A stretch of 28,525 nucleotides of DNA, from the IMG/VR virus record IMGVR_UViG_3300044293_000344, positions 1-28,525 of that record, one strand, 5' to 3'. Made by a program: the position numbers and the translations under genes. Shown one piece after another: positions 14,018 through 20,100 of the stretch (its first letter is position 1; each line of letters starts with the position of its first letter). The notes under the pieces are model-generated. The model was not told the origin of the DNA, ran no database searches, and worked only from the letters and a program-made list of their open reading frames with translations. Source of the DNA: a virus.

Positions 14018-14088
14018 CCGTGGTATGTGGCCGGGGGCAACCACCCTCGCGGGTGGAAGTCGCACCCCCCGGCCTGCCCCTACCACGG
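14018..14088 (-). ncRNA. 71-base nested hairpin, candidate structured RNA
   Basis: Three stems nest perfectly: CCGTGGTA (14018-14025) with TACCACGG (14081-14088); GGCCGGGGG (14029-14037) with CCCCCGGCC (14066-14074); CCACCC (14041-14046) with GGGTGG (14051-14056) around a TCGC loop. No gene occupies this leader. It could be a structured leader, processing site, or small RNA on either strand; the minus strand is more likely because transcription goes that way. Confidence 0.45.
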
Positions 14089-14112
14089 AGCAGCACGAGG
14101 CTAGCCTAGCGG

Positions 14113-14165
14113 CTGGCCCTCACCAAGCCCCCCGGTGTCACCACCGGAGGGCGTCTGAGGGTCAG
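14113..14165 (-). terminator. extended terminator-like hairpin after the 71-aa gene
   Basis: The inner stem GCCCTCCGGTG/CACCGGGGGGC is 11 bp with one wobble pair and a GTGA tetraloop (14127-14152). It is extended by outer CTGACCCTCA/TGAGGGCCAG (14113-14122, 14156-14165). It begins at the stop codon of the 71-aa gene. No T tract follows. Confidence 0.55.
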
Positions 14166-14377
14166 CGGCCGGTCCACGCGGGGGAGGCGCGGCCATAGAC
14201 CTCCAGTTCGGCGATCTCCCAGGCGAGCCGGCAGGTGAAGCCCTCGGCCTGTAGCTGCTGCACGCGGGCAGCCCAGCGGGCGCGCTTCTCGTGGGCACCA
14301 GCGGCGACCGCCTCGACGTCCACCAGGGCGTGGTCGAGGTGGTCCAGCGGGCGCGGGTGTCGGGGGTAGGGCTTCAT
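14162..14377 (-). CDS. hypothetical protein, 71 aa
   Basis: ATG 14377 has GGAGTGTGAC upstream and lies one base after the stop of the 30-aa membrane gene. The protein begins MKPYPRHPRPLDHLDHALVD and has two helices (AVAAGAHEKRARWAARVQQL; AWEIAELEVYGRA) around GFTCR. The pattern suggests a small helical protein. No family is recognised. Confidence 0.6.
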   Translation of the reverse strand: MKPYPRHPRPLDHLDHALVDVEAVAAGAHEKRARWAARVQQLQAEGFTCRLAWEIAELEVYGRASPAWTGR

Positions 14378-14378
14378 G

Positions 14379-14471
14379 TCACACTCCGAAGACGGCGATG
14401 AGGAAGGCGGCGAGGTAGAGCCAGGCGGCGCAGGCCACGGCGCCCGGCAGGAGGAGCAGGAGGCGGATCAC
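14379..14471 (-). CDS. 30-aa single-pass membrane protein
   Basis: GTG 14471 has AAGGAGGCCGCCTC directly before it, a near-ideal ribosome site, and a GTGA overlap with the 146-aa gene. The product begins MIRLLLLLPGAVACAAWLYL and is one continuous hydrophobic helix ending FGV. It is too short for ordinary gene callers. The ribosome site, overlap and clean membrane helix support it. It could modulate the membrane or a host membrane protein early in infection. Confidence 0.55.
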   Translation of the reverse strand: MIRLLLLLPGAVACAAWLYLAAFLIAVFGV

Positions 14472-14908
14472 GAGGCGGCCTCCTTGAGGCTCACCAGGGC
14501 GCGCGTGCCGACGCATCGCGCGGCGGCCGGGAGGAACACCGCTTGGCGCTCCGACCGGGCCACGGCATCGGCGGGCACGCGGTAGACCCGCACCACATAG
14601 CCGCGAGCTTCCAGCACCTCACGATCCTCCTTCCAGAACCACCGGGAGAGCGCCTTGAGGCTCGGGAAGGCGAAGCGCCCCTCGCAATCGGAGTCGTGGT
14701 GGCGGTGGAAGTGTAGGCCCCGCCCAGAGCGGGCGGCGCGATCCTCGACCACGGCCACCGCCGCGCAGAGGTGGGGGTCTTGGGCGAGGGAAGGCGTTGG
14801 GTGGCGGAGGGGGTTGATGTCGTGGCTGTAGCCCATGCCACAAATGGGCCGGTAGGGGCCGCACCCCGTCTCGGCGTGCTCGACCCGGTAGAGTGTGACC
14901 AGTCTCAT
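14468..14908 (-). CDS. conserved-type phage hypothetical protein, 146 aa
   Basis: ATG 14908 is preceded by GTGAGGGGGCGCCCG. The product begins MRLVTLYRVEHAETGCGPYR and includes LHFHRHHDSDCEG, FAFPSLKALSRWF and LEARGYVVRVYRVPADAVA. The opening TLYRVEH...GPYR and the SLKALSRWF segment resemble a widespread phage hypothetical family, but no activity is known to me. It overlaps the 30-aa gene by GTGA. The upstream part of the open frame shadows the 148-aa gene. Confidence 0.65.
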   Translation of the reverse strand: MRLVTLYRVEHAETGCGPYRPICGMGYSHDINPLRHPTPSLAQDPHLCAAVAVVEDRAARSGRGLHFHRHHDSDCEGRFAFPSLKALSRWFWKEDREVLEARGYVVRVYRVPADAVARSERQAVFLPAAARCVGTRALVSLKEAAS

Positions 14909-14919
14909 CGGGCGCCCCC

Positions 14920-15366
14920 TCACCACCATTGCGCGACAGGGCCGGAGCCATCCGCCGGGACGACATCCTCCGGCGCATCGGGCTGGCGCTTGAAGCTGTT
15001 CAGGACAGCCTGCAAAACCGGTTCCATCGTCCTCGGCAGGACGGTCCTCGCGGGCCACAAGGTGGTGGCCAGGGCGGCGCGCCGCTCGGGTGCCATGTCG
15101 CGGTAGTCGCGCGCCATACCGGCGCCCGCCAATCGGCCGACTGCGTAAGCCTCACCGATCGCCTGCAAAACGTAGGCGGTCAAGGCGCCGGAGATGCCGG
15201 CCTTCGCCCGCACCTGGCGACATAGCTCGCGTTCGTCGGAGTAGCATTGCCCGGTGAAGCCGTGGGTGAACCCCTCGCGAACCGCCAGGACGGTAGCACG
15301 CACCCCCGGCCTCGGGTTGCGCAGATCGGACACGGCGATTTGGCGGCCTGATTTACGGTTTTGCAT
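14920..15366 (-). CDS. hypothetical early protein, 148 aa
   Basis: ATG 15366 is preceded by GAAAGGGAGTCTTCCCT. The protein is basic at the N-terminus (MQNRKSGRQIAVSDLRNPRP), then helical (CRQVRAKAGISGALTAYVLQ; AIGEAYAVGRLAGAGMARDY), and ends with an acidic, proline-containing tail to VAQWW. No family is recognised. Its leader contains a conserved TCGCAAG hairpin and CCCCACCACGAAAGG. Confidence 0.65.
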   Translation of the reverse strand: MQNRKSGRQIAVSDLRNPRPGVRATVLAVREGFTHGFTGQCYSDERELCRQVRAKAGISGALTAYVLQAIGEAYAVGRLAGAGMARDYRDMAPERRAALATTLWPARTVLPRTMEPVLQAVLNSFKRQPDAPEDVVPADGSGPVAQWW

Positions 15367-15437
15367 AGGGAAGACTCCCTTTCGTGGTGGGGTTGCAGCC
15401 TGCGAGGGCCGGCGGTGCTACACGCGATCCGCGACGG

Positions 15438-15457
15438 CGCGCCCCTTGCGAGGCGCG
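15438..15457 (-). promoter_or_regulatory. early leader hairpin with TCGCAAG loop, copy 1
   Basis: The minus strand reads CGCGCCTCGCAAGGGGCGCG, a 6-bp stem with a loop containing TCGCAAG. It lies about 70 bases before the 148-aa gene. The same loop occurs at 16205-16222 and 17045-17062, each in an early gene leader. Confidence 0.5.
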
Positions 15458-15464
15458 GCGTTTC

Positions 15465-15482
15465 GGCCCCTGCGTGGGGGCC
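15465..15482 (-). terminator. hairpin after the 166-aa gene
   Basis: GGCCCC-CACGCA-GGGGCC on the minus strand starts 3 bases past the stop codon. It is a 6-bp all-GC stem without a T tract. Confidence 0.45.
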
Positions 15483-15485
15483 TCA

Positions 15486-15986
15486 TCAGGCGGGCAGGAA
15501 GGTGTCCAACGGGCCGAGGGCGAACAGCCCCCGGTCGGTCAGGAGGGCGCCATGCGCGGCGGCGAGGCGCTGATCGCCGACCATGAAGCTCTCGTGGCGA
15601 TACGGGTTGAACGTGGCGCGGGACCACTGGTCGGCGCCGTCGCTCGTCTCGAACGCCTCCCGGCTGGGCTCGTGGTAGGCCAGCAGGGCTTCCTCGATGG
15701 GCGTCCCCAGGACGAAGGGCTTGAGAAGGAGGCGGCCAGCGCAGCGCCAGGCGACCAGATGACCAACCACCGTGGCGACCACCTGCTTGCGCCCGAAGGT
15801 GCGGATGCGGGCTACTCCGGCGGCGCTCACCGGGAAGCGCACGCCGCCCTGGTCGGGCGCCGTCAGGTCCACATGCGAGGCGTGCGCCACGGTGCGCCAG
15901 GAACCCTTCACGCGGGCCTGGATGGAGTAGGTGGGCGAGCCGTGGAGGCGCCCGGCGGTGATGTTGCGGAAGACGCGGACGAGCAT
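15486..15986 (-). CDS. hypothetical early protein, 166 aa
   Basis: ATG 15986 has GAGGAGTCACGCTG upstream and shares one base with the previous stop (TGATG). It begins MLVRVFRNITAGRLHGSPTY and continues with beta-rich segments (WRTVAHASHVDLTAP; KQVVATVVGHLVAW), then an acidic/aromatic C-terminal half. The MLVRVFRN opening resembles a recurrent phage hypothetical protein. No activity can be assigned. Confidence 0.65.
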   Translation of the reverse strand: MLVRVFRNITAGRLHGSPTYSIQARVKGSWRTVAHASHVDLTAPDQGGVRFPVSAAGVARIRTFGRKQVVATVVGHLVAWRCAGRLLLKPFVLGTPIEEALLAYHEPSREAFETSDGADQWSRATFNPYRHESFMVGDQRLAAAHGALLTDRGLFALGPLDTFLPA

Positions 15987-16180
15987 CAGCGTGACTCCTC
16001 GATGCTGGCTTGGAGGGCGCGGGCGGCGGCGAGCAGGCGCCGGCAGCGAGCGCGGTGGCGGGCGGCCTCGTCGAGGCGGCCAGCCTCCACGGCCTCGCTG
16101 TGAAGGGAGAGGGCGTTCAGCAGGTGGCGAATGGTGGTCGCGCGGGCCTGCTCAAGCTCGTCGGCCTGAGGGCGTTCCAT
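15986..16180 (-). CDS. hypothetical helical protein, 64 aa
   Basis: ATG 16180 has CACAGGAGACACCC upstream. The product is almost entirely helical and charged (MERPQADELEQARATTIRHL; LDEAARHRARCRRLLAAARA), likely a helical bundle or coiled coil. It is the first gene of a two-gene unit preceded by two hairpins and a conserved leader hairpin. Confidence 0.6.
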   Translation of the reverse strand: MERPQADELEQARATTIRHLLNALSLHSEAVEAGRLDEAARHRARCRRLLAAARALQASIEESR

Positions 16181-16204
16181 GGGTGTCTCCTGTGGCGGTG
16201 GGTT

Positions 16205-16222
16205 GCGCGCTTGCGATGCGCG
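16205..16222 (-). promoter_or_regulatory. early leader hairpin with TCGCAAG loop, copy 2
   Basis: CGCGCATCGCAAGCGCGC on the minus strand, followed by AACCCACCGCCACAGGAG. These 18 bases are identical to 17045-17062. A 5-bp stem is possible. Confidence 0.6.
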
Positions 16223-16240
16223 GATGGCACGGCCATCGAC

Positions 16241-16265
16241 CAGCCCCCGGCGAAACCGAGGGCTG
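16241..16265 (-). terminator. second terminator-like hairpin after the Gp88-like gene
   Basis: CAGCCCTCGG-TTTCG-CCGGGGGCTG on the minus strand is a continuous 10-bp stem with one wobble pair and a 5-base loop. Confidence 0.55.
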
Positions 16266-16281
16266 ACAGAAGGTCGCGCAA

Positions 16282-16304
16282 GGGCGCCCCCGAGGGAGGC
16301 GCCC
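16282..16304 (-). terminator. first terminator-like hairpin after the Gp88-like gene
   Basis: GGGCGCC, a 9-base loop, then GGCGCCC on the minus strand, starting 14 bases after the stop codon. It is in tandem with 16241-16265. Confidence 0.55.
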
Positions 16305-16317
16305 CGCTTAGGGATGG

Positions 16318-17019
16318 TTAGTGGCGCGGGTAGGCCACCTCGGCGACGTCACGGGACCAGCAGGCCCGGCAGGCGCCGCACACGCCGCCCTGTAGGTAAG
16401 CAGGGCACACATGCGCGCCGGCCCGAGGCGCGGCCTTGTGATAGACGCTGGAAGTCTGGGCATGGCGCGCCGAGGGCGCCCCGTCAATCTTCGTGGCCGA
16501 CACCCGCACCGTCAGGTTTTCGGGGATGACATGGCCGGCGGCTTCGAAGGCGGCGAGGACGCCGACCTCACGGGTGGGCAGCCAATGGCGCAATTCGGGC
16601 GTGCTGCGAGCGACGTCACAGATGGCGACCAGATGCGCCACAGATTGCAGGTCACCGCTATCGTGCCAGCGGTGCCAGCCCGGCGAAGTGACGGCGGCGG
16701 CAGGCTTGCCAGTGTCCAGCCCGTGGGCGTGGCGCAGCATCTTGACCATCGCCGGAACCCATCGCGGATTGTCGATGGCGGCGAGGCGCTTGCCTTGCGC
16801 GGCGGCGACGCTCGGGAAAGTGTAATTCCCCTTGAGGGCGTAACAATCGCTGCAAACCGTGTCGGGCACATTGTGCAGCTTGGCGCCGACATGGCAGGCG
16901 GCGGCGGGGATGCCGTAGGCGGTGCCCGGCATCTTGGACGGGTAGCCGAGGCTACCGGCGATGTCGGCGGCGGCCTTGACGGTGGCGATGGGCGCGAAGC
17001 CCGTATCATCGAAGGGCAT
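16318..17019 (-). CDS. Gp88-like cysteine-rich phage protein
   Basis: 233 aa, start ATG 17019. It carries KMPGTAYGIPAAACHVGAKL, then TVCSDCYALKGNYTFPSV (CxxC), a central HRWHDSGDLQSVAHL, and a C-terminal HVCPAYLQGGVCGACRACW with four more cysteines. This is the layout of the phage Gp88 family as I know it; cysteine spacing suggests a bound metal or Fe-S cluster. The biochemical role is unknown. As the first gene after the putative left genome end it would be among the earliest expressed, as host-takeover genes are in T7. The ribosome site is weak (CTGGAGCCTACCCC). Confidence 0.65.
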   Translation of the reverse strand: MPFDDTGFAPIATVKAAADIAGSLGYPSKMPGTAYGIPAAACHVGAKLHNVPDTVCSDCYALKGNYTFPSVAAAQGKRLAAIDNPRWVPAMVKMLRHAHGLDTGKPAAAVTSPGWHRWHDSGDLQSVAHLVAICDVARSTPELRHWLPTREVGVLAAFEAAGHVIPENLTVRVSATKIDGAPSARHAQTSSVYHKAAPRAGAHVCPAYLQGGVCGACRACWSRDVAEVAYPRH

Positions 17020-17044
17020 GGGGTAGGCTCCAGCGTGGTAGGTG

Positions 17045-17062
17045 GCGCGCTTGCGATGCGCG
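17045..17062 (-). promoter_or_regulatory. early leader hairpin with TCGCAAG loop, copy 3
   Basis: CGCGCATCGCAAGCGCGC on the minus strand, identical to 16205-16222, followed by CACCTACCACGCTGGAG before the Gp88-like gene. Confidence 0.6.
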
Positions 17063-17292
17063 ACCGGGCGGCCGGATGGGCGGACGATGGGATGGATTGC
17101 TTATGGCGGGCCTGCGCTATTGCGCCGCTTCCGCCCGGTTGCGTGGTGTTCCGCCGTTGCGGACCGTGCGGTGGCGACCAGCCAGCGCGACACCAGGGGA
17201 TCGTCCCCGCCCTCCACCGGAGGGCCTCCCCGTCCGACCATCTGGCCGTCCGGTGCCCAACCCTTAGCGCCGGGCAAAAACGCCGTAAAGGG

Positions 17293-17340
17293 AAAAATGC
17301 AGGAAAACAAAAAAAAAGTGCATTTTTGGCGGTTTCCTGC
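17293..17340. other. AT-rich element with two competing inverted repeats
   Basis: AAAAATGCA (17293-17301) pairs with TGCATTTTT (17319-17327), enclosing a 9-A run (17309-17317). Overlapping it, GCAGGAAA (17299-17306) pairs with TTTCCTGC (17333-17340). The two structures cannot form together. It is a conspicuous AT-rich patch in this GC-rich window, so an origin, bidirectional terminator or early promoter region is possible. Confidence 0.5.
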
Positions 17341-17436
17341 GGGTTTCCGGGCGGCATCGGGAGGGGCGATCCTCGCGTCTACAATGCTCGCGCGATGCGG
17401 GCGCGGGATCATGGTCTGTCGCGGGGCGCGATCCGG

Positions 17437-17641
17437 GCCGCCCTCGGGCCGCCCCCAGGCCGCCCCCAGGCCGCCCTCGGGATCGCCCCCAGGCCGCCCT
17501 CGGGATCGCCCCCAGGCCGCCCTCGGGATCGCCCCCAGGCCGCCCCCAGGCCGCCCCCAGGCCGCCCTCGGGATCGCCCTCGGGATCGCCCCCAGGCCGC
17601 CCTCGGGATCGCCCCCAGGCCGCCCTCGGGATCGCCCCCAG
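17437..17641. repeat. tandem array of 18 units of 11-12 bp
   Basis: The array is built from A = GCCGCCCTCGG, B = GCCGCCCCCAG, C = GATCGCCCCCAG and D = GATCGCCCTCGG in the order A B B A C A C A C B B A D C A C A C. The A-C pair forms a 23-bp higher-order unit, so the reading frame changes each repeat and coding is implausible. Related degenerate units continue at about 17694-17750. Confidence 0.85.
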
Positions 17642-17693
17642 GCCGAAAAGGGACAGATGCTGCCGGCCGCCCGCCGCAGCATCGGGCCGCCCA

Positions 17694-17750
17694 TGGGATC
17701 GCCCCCGGGCCGCCGGCCGGATCGCCCCCGGGATCGCCCCTGGCCCCCCG
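17694..17750. repeat. degenerate extension of the tandem array
   Basis: Diverged copies of the GATCGCCCCC and GGGCCGCC units continue after a 52-base interruption that includes GAAAAGGGACAGATGC. Confidence 0.5.
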
Positions 17751-18019
17751 ACCTGGCCCCCTTGCGGATGCACAATCCGCCGCAAGCCTAGGTTTTCCGC
17801 CGCTTTCCGCCCGCTTGTGGCGCCATCGTGTGGCACGGGGGCCTCCGGTAGGACGCCAAGAGGGCCGCCGGCCGGCTCCCCTACGGGGGGAGTGCGGCGA
17901 GGCGACCCTATCGATGCCCTCCTCAGACATGGACAACAAACATCCAGACCCCTTTAGGGCACCATCAGACACCCCTCCAGAACCGCCTAGGATGCCCGCT
18001 GGAGCCCCTCTGGAGCCCT

Positions 18020-18065
18020 CCCAGCTACCCCAGTAGCGGGGAAGACCGAAGGCCCCTGTGCGGGC
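18020..18065. repeat. 46-bp element flanking the large terminase, copy A
   Basis: Ungapped match at 35 of 46 positions to 20055-20100. Identity is concentrated in blocks CCCAGCTA, AGTAGC, AAG, AGGCCCCT and TGCGGGC at constant spacing, which looks like a protein-binding site rather than drifted coding sequence. This copy lies about 155 bases beyond the terminase stop. Confidence 0.65.
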
Positions 18066-18098
18066 ATCCTAGGCGCCCCCAAGGGGTAGCTCCCGGGA

Positions 18099-18110
18099 GG
18101 GAGTTTTCCC
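18099..18110. promoter_or_regulatory. GGGAAAACTCCC motif
   Basis: GGGAAAACTCCC on the minus strand. The GGGAAAAC core recurs at 8680, 11263 and 13298, all non-coding control regions. Confidence 0.35.
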
Positions 18111-18219
18111 TTGAAGGGAGACCACACATCTGCTACCCTATCCTTAAGAATATCTATAGGAGCCCCTTAGGAGTCTCCTTAGGGCTTCCCTACTGAGGTT
18201 ACCTACAGTCCTCATCCTC

Positions 18220-19965
18220 CTAAGGAGATCCTATACGAACTCCCTCCGATCTCGGCAGGGAGAACCAGAGGGTTCCTCGGGAGGAGCCCCCGGTGGCCTC
18301 GTCGATGAAGCCCTCCAGTTCCTTCTCCAGAAGCCCGTCTCGGTGCCTCCTGGCGGCCTCCTCATGGTCGAGCCCTAGCTGCTCCGTCCAGTAGGCCGTG
18401 GCGCCTGCCAGGGCGTCCAGCCTGTCGTCGTGCAGCAGGGCGCCCTTCTCCCGCGTGATGTGGGTCAGTTGCCAGAACAGGGCGAACTGGTGGGCCTTCT
18501 CCACGGGGTGCTGGTTGTAGTTCGATGCGTCCTCTCGCACGAGGGCCTCGTCCACGACCAGCAGGTGTCGGTTCAGCACCGGCTCCAGGGTGTCGATGAT
18601 GCGGAGTTCCTTCTGCTTCGACGAGCGGACTTCCTCGGTGGTGCAGGGGTAGACCTGCTGGAGCACCGGCTGGAGAAGCCGGAGGAACATGCCGTCGCCG
18701 AAGTTGCTCTCCACCCGGATCGCCTTCACGCCCCACCGCTTGGCCGCCTCGGCGAGCTTCCTGAGGTTCTCCTCGGAGTAGCCCCCGGTGAGCCCCCGGC
18801 AGTCGAGGAGGAACAGCATCCCCCTCGACATCGCCACCACGGCATAGGCGCACTCGTCCTTCCCTCGGCCGGCAGGGTCGATGAACATGGTCACGCCCTG
18901 GTAGGGCGCCCAGTTCTCCTTGCTGACCATGAAGGGCCGATGCCAGCGGTCGCCCGTGAAGCCCACCTGGGGGAGGTCGGGGACCACTTGCTCGCTGCCG
19001 CCTCCCCAATGAAGCTCCACGGGGGCCAGCCTTGGGTGGCACGACATGACGATCAGGTCGCGGAGACGCAGCGGGTATCGGTCGGCGTCGGACAGCGCCG
19101 TGTCGAGCATGAACTGGAGGGCGAAGCCTGCTCGCCCATAACTCAACTCACGCTCTGTGATCTCACTGTCGGGGAAGCGGGTGGGCTCCACCGGGGAGCC
19201 CTCGGGGGTGCCTCTGAAGATCTGGTCGGTGATCCAGGGCGCCAGGCGGGAGCCATACTTGGTCCGCTGGTCGGCGGTGGGGTAGCGCACCGGCCAGATG
19301 CGAACCTCATAGCCACGCGCCTCCAGTTGCTTCGTATAGAGGCTCTCCTCGGTCTGCGCCGTGCCGAGGTAGACCACCTCGCCCCCAGGCTTGAGGACGG
19401 CATCGAACTCCTTCACCTGCTCGGCCAGCTTCTCGCGCTTGCCCACGGTGTCGGAGTTGTTCGCCACCTCCACGTCGTCAGCCACGATGGTATCCGCACG
19501 GGAACCCGTAAGCTGCCCCGTGATGCCCACCGACTTGACGCTCGGGGACTGGTCGGTCTTCGCCGGGCCTACATCGAACGCCTCCAGCGAGGTGCGCTGG
19601 CCGGGCCTGGGCTTGAGGTGCTGGAGGTGCGCCACCTCCTCAATGAGCCTCTTGCAGAACAGCGAGAAGTGCCGCGCCCGGTCGGCACTCGCGGAGACGA
19701 CCATGACCTTGTGGTCGGCGTTCCGGTAGAGCAGCCACAGGACGTAGGCCGCCGTGATCCACGACTTGCCCACCCCTCGGAACGCCATGACGACGCGCCT
19801 GCGGGGGCCGTGCTGAAGGTAGCGGGCGATGTCATACTGAACCCCGGTCGGGGCTGGGAGGCCGAGGTGTCCCCAGATCACGAACAGGAAGTTGCGGAAG
19901 TCAGCCGCGAGGGGGTCACCCCCCTGGGTCGCGGTGGTGTCGATAGGCGGCTTCTTGGGTGCCAC
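18220..19965 (-). CDS. terminase large subunit (T7 gp19-like)
   Basis: 581 aa (T7 gp19 is 586). The ATPase domain has Walker A FRGVGKSW (62-69) and Walker B TIVADDVE (159-166). The nuclease domain has D363 in FIDPAGRGKDE, E419 in RVESNFGDG and a later DDRLDAL. It packages DNA and cuts concatemers. GTG 19965 has GTGAGGCATC upstream. It is preceded by a long hairpin and a 46-bp element that is repeated after the gene. It is the last late gene before the gene-free block. Confidence 0.96.
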   Translation of the reverse strand: MAPKKPPIDTTATQGGDPLAADFRNFLFVIWGHLGLPAPTGVQYDIARYLQHGPRRRVVMAFRGVGKSWITAAYVLWLLYRNADHKVMVVSASADRARHFSLFCKRLIEEVAHLQHLKPRPGQRTSLEAFDVGPAKTDQSPSVKSVGITGQLTGSRADTIVADDVEVANNSDTVGKREKLAEQVKEFDAVLKPGGEVVYLGTAQTEESLYTKQLEARGYEVRIWPVRYPTADQRTKYGSRLAPWITDQIFRGTPEGSPVEPTRFPDSEITERELSYGRAGFALQFMLDTALSDADRYPLRLRDLIVMSCHPRLAPVELHWGGGSEQVVPDLPQVGFTGDRWHRPFMVSKENWAPYQGVTMFIDPAGRGKDECAYAVVAMSRGMLFLLDCRGLTGGYSEENLRKLAEAAKRWGVKAIRVESNFGDGMFLRLLQPVLQQVYPCTTEEVRSSKQKELRIIDTLEPVLNRHLLVVDEALVREDASNYNQHPVEKAHQFALFWQLTHITREKGALLHDDRLDALAGATAYWTEQLGLDHEEAARRHRDGLLEKELEGFIDEATGGSSRGTLWFSLPRSEGVRIGSP

Positions 19966-20007
19966 GATGCCTCACTTAGGAGCGACGGCATGGGTAGCCC
20001 GCAGACA

Positions 20008-20042
20008 CCCCTCAGGACGGCCCTGGGAGGGCGCCTGAGGGG
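20008..20042 (-). terminator. long hairpin before the terminase gene
   Basis: A 9-bp perfect stem CCCCTCAGG/CCTGAGGGG encloses a second stem GCCCT-GGG-AGGGC (20020-20032). The leader 19966-20100 holds this hairpin and the 46-bp element but no gene. It may terminate, or protect and process, late mRNA. Confidence 0.5.
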
Positions 20043-20054
20043 TTCTGGTGAGGC

Positions 20055-20100
20055 CCCAGCTAGGGTAGTAGCCGGAAAGCCTTGAGGCCCCTATGCGGGC
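20055..20100. repeat. 46-bp element flanking the large terminase, copy B
   Basis: Partner of 18020-18065 (35/46 identical, no gaps). It lies directly after the 195-aa gene and about 90 bases before the terminase start. On the minus strand it begins GCCCGCATAGGGGCCT, faintly reminiscent of a phage promoter core (ATAGGG). Confidence 0.65.

Larger units (their letters stand above)
17020..18219. other. 1.2-kb gene-free block, candidate genome terminus region
   Basis: No minus-strand gene is supported here. Long plus-strand frames exist only because of GC-rich repeats. The block lies between the large terminase (right-end gene in T7) and the first early gene (left end in T7). It contains a conserved leader hairpin, an AT-rich palindromic segment, an 18-unit array, a 46-bp element shared with the terminase leader, and CCT(n)AGG palindromes at 17787, 17951, 17986, 18068, 18165, 18177 and 18219. 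T7 also carries short CCTAAAG-type repeats by its terminal repeat. The terminus assignment is inference. Confidence 0.5.

Noticed and set aside
17361-17388. Plus-strand TACAAT as a -10 box
   Set aside because: No -35 at suitable spacing and no plus-strand gene to serve.
17437-17641. CRISPR array
   Set aside because: Units are 11-12 bp, adjacent, with no unique spacers.
16411-18036. 541-aa plus-strand open frame
   Set aside because: It runs antisense through the Gp88-like gene and then through the 11-12 bp array. It has no ribosome site or domain, and GC-rich repeats keep all frames open.
18133-18240. T7-type promoters at CTATAG and GTATAGG
   Set aside because: Only the core hexamer resembles T7; flanking bases do not match each other, and the polymerase specificity loop predicts a different promoter.
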